Below are positions 7,721-13,150 of a DNA stretch of 16,139 nt, piece by piece. Where the stretch lies: NCBI GenBank assembly GCA_016206755.1, contig JACQQZ010000060.1, positions 1-16,139 on the forward strand, written 5' to 3'. Position 1 is the stretch's first letter; each line of letters opens with the position of its first letter. Origin of the DNA: Candidatus Omnitrophota bacterium. Lineage in GTDB: Bacteria > Omnitrophota > Gorgyraeia > 1-14-0-20-64-10 > JACQQZ01. Below the pieces are notes generated by a model, which worked only from the letters and a program-made list of their open reading frames with translations, did not search any database and had not been told where the DNA came from. The position numbers were made by a program, and so were the translations under genes.

Positions 7721-7797
7721 GGCGGGGTAGCTCAGCCCGGTAGAGCAGGGGACTCATAAGCCCTTGGTCGGTGGTTCAAATCCACTCCCCGCCACCA
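7721..7797 (+). tRNA. tRNA with CAU anticodon (Ile2 favoured, or elongator Met)
   Basis: A full cloverleaf. The acceptor stem 7721-7727 pairs with 7787-7793 (7 of 7), the D stem GCTC/GAGC is 7730-7733 with 7743-7746, the anticodon stem is 7748-7752 with 7760-7764, the anticodon CAT is 7755-7757, and the T arm is 7770-7786. A73 and an encoded CCA end at 7797. The anticodon stem has a G27-U43 wobble and an A31-G39 mismatch at the loop end. The anticodon arm context (GACTCATAA), variable loop TGGTC and T arm resemble E. coli tRNA-Ile2(CAU) more than elongator Met, from memory. The adjacent tilS gene supports Ile2, but the acceptor pairs at 4-5 do not match the E. coli TilS determinants, so the identity is open. 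TACAAT at 7697-7702 is a possible -10 box. Confidence 0.93.
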
Positions 7798-7807
7798 CTG
7801 CCTTTGT

Positions 7808-7882
7808 CGCTCGTACAGCGGTACCGTTTCCGGGAGTGCCAGGTTCCCGCTTGAACCTGGCACTCCCGGAAACGGTACCGCT
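7808..7882. repeat. Perfect 30-bp inverted repeat, 6-base loop
   Basis: Positions 7817-7846 are exactly complementary to 7853-7882, with the loop ccgctt between, so the RNA or DNA could form a 30-bp hairpin. Each arm carries the palindrome CGGTACCG. The left arm plus outer flank (7808-7846) recurs perfectly in inverted orientation at 6-44. There is no T-run, so it is not a standard intrinsic terminator, although it could stabilise the 3' end of the secretion operon/tRNA transcript. It looks like a REP/MITE-like dispersed element; copy number elsewhere cannot be seen. Confidence 0.9.
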
Positions 7883-7906
7883 TGCGTTCCCCTTCGCGGC
7901 GAGCGA

Positions 7907-8995
7907 ATGATGAAAATTCCGCGCGTTTCTGCCTTGGCGTTTCAATTGGAGCGGGATTTGCTTCGTATCTCTCTTCTGCCGCGCAAGAGCCGAATCGTCG
8001 TCGGTGTTTCAGGCGGGCCGGATTCGGTCGCACTCTTGTCTCTCCTCCATGAAATCCAGCCCCGTATGCGCTACCAACTCAGGGCCGTTTATGTCAATCA
8101 CGGTTGGCGTCCGCGCGCGGCGCGGCGCGAAGAAATCTTCGTTCAAAAATTGTGCCGGCAATTTCAGGTTCCGCTGTCCATCGTTCGTTTAAAAAGGAAC
8201 AAGCAGCCGCGCCAGTCCTGGGAAGGAACGGCCCGTCAGGCCCGTTATGGCGCGCTTGGGCGGTCAGCCCGCCGCTTTCAAGCCGGCCACATTGCGCTTG
8301 CGCACACGTTGGAAGACCAGGCGGAAACTGTTTTGCTCGCGCTCTTTCGCGGATCGGGGACCCATGGCATTTCCGGGATGCCGCCCAGCCGCGCGCTGGG
8401 GAAAGGTCCGGTTCGCGTTGTCCGGCCATTGCTCGGATTCACCCACGAGGCGCTTCGGCGTTACTTGCGCCGGCAAAAGATGGATTGGATGGCAGACGCC
8501 TCCAATCAAAACGAGCGTTTTCGCCGCAACTGGATCCGCCGGCAGATGCTTCCGAAAGTCTCCGGCGAATTCGGCCCGCACATTTACGCGCGCATCGCTT
8601 CTTTCTCCAACCTCGTGCGGGAGGAGGAAGAATGGCTGGGTGCGCTGGTTCACTCCTGGTGCAAGCGCCATGTCCGCAGGGCAAAAGGCCGGTGCAGCGT
8701 GCGCGTCTCAACGCTGTTGCCCCAGCCGGTCGCGTTTCGGCGCAGGGTGATTCGCTGGATGATTGCTTCGGCGGACGGCGCTCTGACGGGGATCACCTTT
8801 GCGCACGTCGAAGCCGTCGCAGCTCTTTTGCCCAGGCCGCAGGGGCGCGCTTGTTTGCCCAGAGGGATTCGAGCTGAAATCGCCCGGGGCCGCTTGAGGG
8901 TCAGAAGACCATGGTGCGGCTTCCATTCGCCGCAGCCAAGGGTCAGAAGACCAGGGTACATCACCCTGACGCCGAAGGGCTTGACAGAATCTTAG
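7907..8995 (+). CDS. tilS: tRNA(Ile)-lysidine synthase TilS
   Basis: A 362-aa enzyme that uses ATP and lysine to modify C34 of tRNA-Ile2(CAU) to lysidine, switching it from Met to Ile decoding. The N-type ATP pyrophosphatase P-loop is SGGPDS (35-40). NHGWRPRAARREE starts at 64, and AHTLEDQAETVLLALFRGSG starts near 132. DASNQNERFRRNWIRR follows in the usual place. It is between the short A. aeolicus form and the longer E. coli form. The last 30 or so residues are encoded by repeat sequence (RVRRP occurs twice, 14 codons apart), so the natural C-terminus may have been altered. ATG codons occur at 7907 and 7910; neither has a strong ribosome site. The gene follows the CAU tRNA by 109 bases, which fits its substrate. 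Confidence 0.93.
   Translation: MMKIPRVSALAFQLERDLLRISLLPRKSRIVVGVSGGPDSVALLSLLHEIQPRMRYQLRAVYVNHGWRPRAARREEIFVQKLCRQFQVPLSIVRLKRNKQPRQSWEGTARQARYGALGRSARRFQAGHIALAHTLEDQAETVLLALFRGSGTHGISGMPPSRALGKGPVRVVRPLLGFTHEALRRYLRRQKMDWMADASNQNERFRRNWIRRQMLPKVSGEFGPHIYARIASFSNLVREEEEWLGALVHSWCKRHVRRAKGRCSVRVSTLLPQPVAFRRRVIRWMIASADGALTGITFAHVEAVAALLPRPQGRACLPRGIRAEIARGRLRVRRPWCGFHSPQPRVRRPGYITLTPKGLTES
8897..8953. repeat. 15-bp direct repeat flanking a hairpin in the tilS 3' end
   Basis: The 15-mer agggtcagaagacca occurs at 8897-8911 and 8939-8953. Each contains a GGTC/GACC mini-palindrome. The 27 bases between them can fold (TGGTGCGGC at 8912-8920 with GCCGCA and CCA at 8929-8938, one bulge). A further CAGGGT/ACCCTG hairpin follows (8952-8968). 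The period of 42 bases keeps the tilS frame. The arrangement resembles a small palindromic repeat element that has become coding. Confidence 0.75.
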
Positions 8996-9009
8996 TCAAG
9001 AGGTATACT
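8981..9009 (+). promoter_or_regulatory. Near-consensus sigma70 promoter inside the tilS 3' end
   Basis: TTGACA (8981-8986, perfect -35 box), a 17-base spacer and TATACT (9004-9009, five of six bases of the -10 box). The predicted start is near 9015-9017. The -35 box lies within the last codons of tilS. It is the best promoter match in the window and drives the structured segment up to the terminator at 9215. Confidence 0.8.
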
Positions 9010-9032
9010 TCTTTTCGTAACGAGAAAAAACG

Positions 9033-9188
9033 ATGACCCGAAAGAGCGTTCTATTAACGAAGGTGCACACGATGAAGGCCATGATGCCGCGTAAAGACGC
9101 GCATCGTGCCGCCGGATGCGGTTTTGTTTTGTCTTACTGCATTTGGTTTAGCGACACGGTCGTGGGCGCCGGAGGGCAACGCTCCTAG
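9033..9188 (+). CDS. Possible 51-aa leader peptide
   Basis: A short frame from ATG 9033 to TAG 9186 lies inside the structured RNA. An internal ATG at 9072 is better placed behind aagg (9060-9063) and would give 38 residues. It contains a Cys/aromatic cluster (CGFVLSYCIWF, residues 29-39) four to seven codons before the 9158-9167 strand that competes with the terminator. That is the geometry expected of a transcription-attenuation leader. No similarity to a known leader peptide is recognised, and the frame may be open by chance. Confidence 0.25.
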   Translation: MTRKSVLLTKVHTMKAMMPRKDAHRAAGCGFVLSYCIWFSDTVVGAGGQRS

Positions 9189-9214
9189 CTCTTCAGAAAC
9201 GGCGAAGAACTTCG

Positions 9215-9246
9215 AAGCCCACGATCCAAAAGATCGTGGGCTTTTT
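9215..9246 (+). terminator. Strong intrinsic terminator
   Basis: AAGCCCACGATC (9215-9226) pairs perfectly with GATCGTGGGCTT (9232-9243) around the loop CAAAA, and a run of five T ends at 9246. It ends the transcript from the 8981 promoter. Its 5' arm has an alternative upstream partner at 9158-9167, which would dissolve the terminator. Confidence 0.92.
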
Positions 9247-9250
9247 GTTT

Positions 9251-9263
9251 GGTGCCTGACACC
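9251..9263. repeat. Short palindrome ggtgcctgacacc
   Basis: A 13-bp element with GGTG/CACC arms just after the terminator T-run. Short sequences of this type recur between genes in various bacterial genomes and resemble REP-type core motifs. It is seen once in this window, so repeat status rests on general knowledge. Confidence 0.4.
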
Positions 9264-9290
9264 GATTTTCAGTTAACCAAGGAGGAAGCG

Positions 9291-9530
9291 ATGAGAGCGG
9301 TACAGCCAAGGGCGGCGCCGGAGCAGTTGGCGGAGTTGCATCCCGTGGCGCTGACAGCCCTGTTGTATTTGCAAGAAGCGTTGCGCCGGGAGCAGTACGA
9401 AGCGTGCGGCGCCTATGTGGCCACGGCGCGGGAATTCGGAGCCCCTGAGCTCGAAATTCATGGGGTGATCACCGAGCCGCGCCGGAGCATCAAGGCACAG
9501 CGGGCGGCGCACGCTTTGGGACTTCACTAA
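9291..9530 (+). CDS. Small protein of unknown function (79 aa)
   Basis: Start ATG 9291 is fixed by a near-perfect ribosome site aaggagg (9279-9285). A longer TTG start at 9249 would begin within the terminator tail and is rejected. The product is predicted mostly helical: an amphipathic helix (PEQLAELHPVALTALLYLQEALRREQYEACGAYVATAREFG) and then a basic C-terminus (RRSIKAQRAAHALGLH). There is no signal peptide or membrane segment. I do not recognise the family. It lies between the terminator at 9215 and greA, so its transcription may depend on read-through of that terminator or on a promoter not seen here. Confidence 0.7.
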   Translation: MRAVQPRAAPEQLAELHPVALTALLYLQEALRREQYEACGAYVATAREFGAPELEIHGVITEPRRSIKAQRAAHALGLH

Positions 9531-9544
9531 AATTATGGTAGCAT
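9516..9544 (+). promoter_or_regulatory. Candidate greA promoter (leaderless geometry)
   Basis: TTGGGA (9516-9521), a 17-base spacer and TAGCAT (9539-9544), four of six matches in each box. The predicted start falls on or near the greA ATG at 9551, and no Shine-Dalgarno sequence precedes that ATG. The call is tentative because the boxes are only moderate. Confidence 0.4.
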
Positions 9545-9550
9545 AGTGCC

Positions 9551-10021
9551 ATGTCTGACCAGACCTATCTCACACGGGCGGGTCTTGCCAAGCTCCAGAA
9601 ACATTTGGAGGACTTTCAGCGCCAGAAGCGCCGTTTGTCCGAAGAGGTCGGCAGGGCTGCGCAGTTGGGCGACTTGCGCGAAAATGCGGAATACACCGCT
9701 GCCAAGGAAAAGTTGCAGCAGGTGCTCGACCGCATCAATGAATTGCAGTGGAAGTTGTCCCACGTGAAGCTGACCGATGATCTTCCCGTTCAAAACGGGA
9801 TGGCGGCCGTCGGTTGTCGCATCACATTGAAGGATCTTTCCAACAGCAAGCAGATTGTCTATACCTTGGTGGGTCCCGATGAGGCGGACCCTGCCAACGG
9901 CCACCTCTCGATCGCCTCTCCCATCGGCAAAGCCCTTTTAGGTCAGAAAATCAAGTCGCAGGTTCAGGTTCAACTGCCTGCGGGTTTGCGCTCGTTCGAA
10001 ATTCTTTCCATCGAGCGCTGA
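9551..10021 (+). CDS. greA: Transcription elongation factor GreA
   Basis: A 156-aa protein of normal GreA length. The N-terminal coiled coil (about 1-77) carries the tip motif GDLRENAEYTAAKEK (40-54) with the acidic residues D41 and E44 that hold magnesium in the RNA polymerase secondary channel. The C-terminal FKBP-like domain (about 80-156) includes the usual YTLVGPDEADPANGHLSIASPIGKALLGQ segment. It rescues backtracked RNA polymerase by stimulating transcript cleavage. No ribosome site precedes the ATG, and a candidate promoter ends 6 bases upstream. The next gene begins 3 bases after its stop. Confidence 0.96.
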   Translation: MSDQTYLTRAGLAKLQKHLEDFQRQKRRLSEEVGRAAQLGDLRENAEYTAAKEKLQQVLDRINELQWKLSHVKLTDDLPVQNGMAAVGCRITLKDLSNSKQIVYTLVGPDEADPANGHLSIASPIGKALLGQKIKSQVQVQLPAGLRSFEILSIER

Positions 10022-10024
10022 GCA

Positions 10025-10438
10025 ATGGATCTCTACATTGAGGTAGACCCCAATCCCAACTGCGAAGAGCTTCCCGGCATGATGTACCAGGCGCTCGAAA
10101 ATCCCCGGCCGGTTTCCAAGCTTCGGGTTCGAAGAGGCGAAACCACGCAGCTTTGTTGGGTCACGGGTGTGGGACCCTCGGGTCCCAACAACGAGCATGC
10201 TGCTTGGAAGACGGCTTACGTTCAAAAGATCACCGACTCCGGCGCGGGCGTGGCTTACTGTATTTATGGCGGACGATGGGGATTGCGTTTTCAGCCCGCC
10301 AACGCGAAAACCGCCAACGCAAAAACCCCCGCGTGGAATTTGGATGCACCGGATCAGTGGGGCGAACCGTATAAAATTTACGGAGACATGAAAGACATGG
10401 TTCTCTCACGACCCCTGCAGACGCCGCCCACGCCGTGA
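10025..10438 (+). CDS. Hypothetical protein, 137 aa
   Basis: Not recognised. It is a soluble-looking protein rich in W, Y, G and P (LCWVTGVGPSGPNNEHAAWK, YCIYGGRWGLRFQ) with no signal peptide or membrane helix, probably a small beta-rich domain. Residues 92-102 (ANAKTANAKTP) come from a 15-bp tandem duplication (10297-10311, 10312-10326, one mismatch). It starts 3 bases after greA, and its TGA overlaps the GTG start of the tandem-receiver regulator, so it is translated with both. Coding status is supported by the tight coupling at both ends. Confidence 0.7.
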   Translation: MDLYIEVDPNPNCEELPGMMYQALENPRPVSKLRVRRGETTQLCWVTGVGPSGPNNEHAAWKTAYVQKITDSGAGVAYCIYGGRWGLRFQPANAKTANAKTPAWNLDAPDQWGEPYKIYGDMKDMVLSRPLQTPPTP

Positions 10439-11190
10439 CTGCTCCGACAACCCTCCTGATTGTCGATGATGAACCGGAGGTCCTGGAAACCCTGCAGGCC
10501 TATTTGGAAACACGGGGGTACAAAGTTTTCGGCGCGGCCTGGGCGGAGGACGCAGTCCGGGCCTATCAAAAAGAGCGCCCTCAGTTGGTCTTGCTGGACA
10601 TCCAACTGCCGGACAGCTCCGGATTCGAGGTTTTGCGTAAAATCCGCGCGGCCGATCCGAAAGCTCAAGTGGTGGTCATGACGGCCATCCACGATCTTTC
10701 GTTGCGCCAAGAAGCGTTCAGTTTGGGGGCGGCGGCGTTTGCCTTCAAGCCGATGGAAGTCACTTCGCTGGACCGCATCCTCAGGGCCGCCGTCGGCCAA
10801 GATCCGTCCCGCAATCCGGAGAATCGCCGCAGCGTCATGATTCTGGATGATGAAACCGAGATCCGGGTCAGTTTGAAATTTTATTTGATCGGCCGGGGGA
10901 TGGACGTCACCGTGGCAGCCACCGCCGAAGAGGCGTTGTCGCTGCTGCGCTCCGGCCGCGCCAAACCCAATGCCTTGCTGTTGGATTTGGATTTGCCACG
11001 CTTAAGCGGGATTGAATTTTTGAAACTGGTGCGTCAGATGCACCCTGAAATAGCGGTCATCGTGTTGACCGGAATCGGAAGCGGCTCCATTCAAGAAGCG
11101 GTCGAACGATTGGGCGTGCGTCAGTTCCTGCACAAGCCCGCTTCTTTGGATACGATCGAACAAGCCCTCCACAAAGCTTTTTCCGCCTGA
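10435..11190 (+). CDS. Response regulator with two tandem receiver domains
   Basis: A 251-aa protein made of two CheY-like receivers and nothing else. The first (about 5-120) has D11-D12, phospho-acceptor D55, T83 and K105. The second (about 132-250) has D138-D139, D184, T212 and K234, so both look phosphorylatable. There is no DNA-binding, GGDEF or HD-GYP output, so it may act as a phosphate relay or sink, or by protein contact. The GTG start at 10435 overlaps the preceding stop (GTGA). No histidine kinase adjoins it; the kinase at 1118 is 8 kb away. Its stop lies one base from the convergent helicase gene. Confidence 0.93.
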   Translation: MTAPTTLLIVDDEPEVLETLQAYLETRGYKVFGAAWAEDAVRAYQKERPQLVLLDIQLPDSSGFEVLRKIRAADPKAQVVVMTAIHDLSLRQEAFSLGAAAFAFKPMEVTSLDRILRAAVGQDPSRNPENRRSVMILDDETEIRVSLKFYLIGRGMDVTVAATAEEALSLLRSGRAKPNALLLDLDLPRLSGIEFLKLVRQMHPEIAVIVLTGIGSGSIQEAVERLGVRQFLHKPASLDTIEQALHKAFSA

Positions 11191-11191
11191 A

Positions 11192-13150
11192 TCACTCTTC
11201 CAGCGTCAGCCGCAATTCCTGCTCGGCATCCACCACATCGCGGTTGATTTTATCCAGCGCTTGATGGGCGACGCCTTTGAGCGCCGCCGGCGCCCCTTTG
11301 ATGTGATTGAGCTGTTTTAAAATTTGGACGGTCATCCGAAAGGCCCGCACAATCTCGCCGTCGTCGCATCCGCACAGAGGCCCCAATTTCTCGAAGGTTG
11401 CTTGGCGCATCCAAGCTTCGACGGCGGGGGAAAGCTGGAAATGGGGCGGTTTGGTGAATGGCAGCATCGCGCGTGATTCTGCTTTCTGAATCGACCGGAC
11501 GATCTGATTGCACAAATGCGTGAGCCGCGAAACGGCTTTGGGCAAATGCTGGGGCGGCGGAATGCTTGGGCGCGGTTCAAAGACGAGTCCGCAAAGCAGA
11601 ATCGCCAATTCTTCCGGATTGAGCTTGTCGAGGACGCCCTGGGCGTAAAATTCTCCCAGCATCAGCTCGTAGCCGTACAACCCCGCCGCGAAATGCCCCT
11701 TGGAGCTTAAACCTGCGTCGGAAAGATATTCGAGCGATTTTAAGAGGTCCAATTTTCGCTGCATCAATTGCAGCGCTTGGTTGCGGTGAGCTTTGGAAGA
11801 TTGAAAATGGTGCAGCGTTTTTTGATAGATATCAATCCAGCGCGCGCCGTGGTGGTGGTAAAGATTGAGGAGCGTCGCGTAAGTGGCGTTCAAGCGGCTT
11901 GAGACCGGCTCCGGCTTGCCCTGAATCGCCTGAACCACTTCCGGGTGGCTCACCTCCAATGGATTGACCCTCAAATAAACAAATCCTGCCTCATCCATCC
12001 CGCGCCGTCCGGCGCGTCCGGCCATTTGTGTGAATTCGCGGGACCGGATCGTCATGAATCGTCCGGCAACGCGTTTGCGCAACGTATCCAGGACGACGCT
12101 GCGCGCCGGCATGTTGATTCCAAGCGCAAACGTTTCCGTGGTGACAATGACTTTGATGAGGCGGCTGGTGAACAATTGCTCGATCACTTCTTTGAGCGTG
12201 GGCAAGATGCCGGCGTGATGATAGGCGACGCCGTTTTTCACCATTCCTCTGAGATCAGCGGCTGTCTTATCCGCCGTCAGGTGAAAGTGCTTGCACAGCG
12301 CATCAAACCGCTCCAGCAAAACTTCCGACTCTGCGGGCGCTGTAAATTGCGTCGCGGAGAACTCCAATGCAAGATCCTCCACGCGCCGCCTTCCAAAAGC
12401 AAAATAGATGCAGGGCAGGTGTTCCTGCTCTTTGAGCTGGCGGATGAGCCGGTCAATCCGGTTGGGCCTGTTCTCCAGCCAGGATTGATGGCGGCGGTGC
12501 CGGTCCGGAGAGCGCCACAACGGCCGCCCCAAGTAGCCCTGCGATTTGAGCGTCTCCAGCGACTTAAAAATTTGGTTCTGGCATTGGAATGAGATTTGCA
12601 GAGGGACCGGGCGATGATTTTCCCGAATGACGCGGATGGGGCGTTCATGCACCTGGGTCAGCCATTCGGCGATCTGCTCGGCGTTGGAGATCGTGGCGCT
12701 GAGAGCCAGAATTTTAACCTCCAACGGCGTCAAAACGATGGCTTCTTCCCAGACCGTTCCGCGCTGCGGATCGTCCAGATAATGGACTTCATCGAAAATA
12801 ATCCAAGCGGTGGCGGCGAACCGCCGGTCGCCTTCCAAGAGACTGTTGCGGTAGATCTCGGTGGTCATGATCAGAACCGGGGCCGTTGGATTTAAAGTCA
12901 CATCGCCGGTCAGAATGCCGATGCGGTCTCCGTAGCGGGCGTAGAAGTCGCGGTACTTTTGATTGCTCAGGGCCTTGACGGGAGCCGTGTAGATAATGGA
13001 TTGATTCTTCTCGAGCGCCTGCCCAATGACGTATTCCGCGATGGCCGTTTTTCCCGCGCCCGTGGGGGCGGCCACCAGAACGGAAATGCCTTCGTCAATG
13101 GAGGCGATGGCTTCGGATTGAAATTTGTCGTAGGAAAAAGAGCGCTTCAC
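11192..13150 (-). CDS. Ski2-like DEVH-box RNA/DNA helicase
   Basis: A 652-aa superfamily 2 helicase. Motif I is APTGAGKT (28-35), the Ia region is APVKALSNQKY, motif II is DEVH (120-123, followed by YLDD), motif III is SAT (151-153) and motif VI is MAGRAGRRG (about 375). The C-terminal part contains LNPEELAILLCGLVFEPRP, resembling the DSHCT domain of Ski2/Mtr4, so this is the family of exosome-cofactor and HelY helicases. It lacks the long arch insertion of eukaryotic Mtr4. RNA unwinding or decay is likely; DNA unwinding cannot be excluded. Translation starts at GTG 13150, overlapping the ppc stop by four bases. The 3' end is one base from the convergent regulator, with no terminator between. 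Confidence 0.93.
   Translation of the reverse strand: MKRSFSYDKFQSEAIASIDEGISVLVAAPTGAGKTAIAEYVIGQALEKNQSIIYTAPVKALSNQKYRDFYARYGDRIGILTGDVTLNPTAPVLIMTTEIYRNSLLEGDRRFAATAWIIFDEVHYLDDPQRGTVWEEAIVLTPLEVKILALSATISNAEQIAEWLTQVHERPIRVIRENHRPVPLQISFQCQNQIFKSLETLKSQGYLGRPLWRSPDRHRRHQSWLENRPNRIDRLIRQLKEQEHLPCIYFAFGRRRVEDLALEFSATQFTAPAESEVLLERFDALCKHFHLTADKTAADLRGMVKNGVAYHHAGILPTLKEVIEQLFTSRLIKVIVTTETFALGINMPARSVVLDTLRKRVAGRFMTIRSREFTQMAGRAGRRGMDEAGFVYLRVNPLEVSHPEVVQAIQGKPEPVSSRLNATYATLLNLYHHHGARWIDIYQKTLHHFQSSKAHRNQALQLMQRKLDLLKSLEYLSDAGLSSKGHFAAGLYGYELMLGEFYAQGVLDKLNPEELAILLCGLVFEPRPSIPPPQHLPKAVSRLTHLCNQIVRSIQKAESRAMLPFTKPPHFQLSPAVEAWMRQATFEKLGPLCGCDDGEIVRAFRMTVQILKQLNHIKGAPAALKGVAHQALDKINRDVVDAEQELRLTLEE

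Larger units (their letters stand above)
9016..9246 (+). ncRNA. Unidentified structured RNA or attenuator leader
   Basis: A segment of about 230 bases bounded by a strong promoter and a strong intrinsic terminator, with no recognisable protein. Visible helices are 9080-9092 with 9097-9108 (12 bp, one bulge, AAAG loop), 9116-9122 with 9136-9142 (7 bp), 9171-9174 with 9182-9185, and 9190-9194 with 9204-9208. The 5' arm of the terminator can instead pair with GGTCGTGGGC at 9158-9167 (10 bp, one G-U), giving two exclusive structures. I cannot match it to 6S RNA, SRP RNA, RNase P, tmRNA or a common riboswitch by eye. It may be a free-standing small RNA, or a leader controlling the 79-aa gene and greA downstream. 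Confidence 0.5.

Noticed and set aside
6..7882. A composite transposon bounded by the inverted repeats
   Set aside because: No transposase or integrase and no visible target duplication; the repeats are palindromes, so a dispersed REP/MITE-type element is simpler.
7847..7890. Intrinsic terminator after the tRNA
   Set aside because: The hairpin is strong but no T-run follows either arm, so it is kept only as a repeat.
8897..8953. CRISPR array
   Set aside because: Only two 15-bp copies, located inside a coding frame, with no cas genes.
9016..9246. 6S RNA, SRP RNA, RNase P, tmRNA or a common riboswitch
   Set aside because: None of the conserved sequences I know for these families could be found, and the length does not fit RNase P or tmRNA. 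A covariance search would be needed to exclude divergent members.
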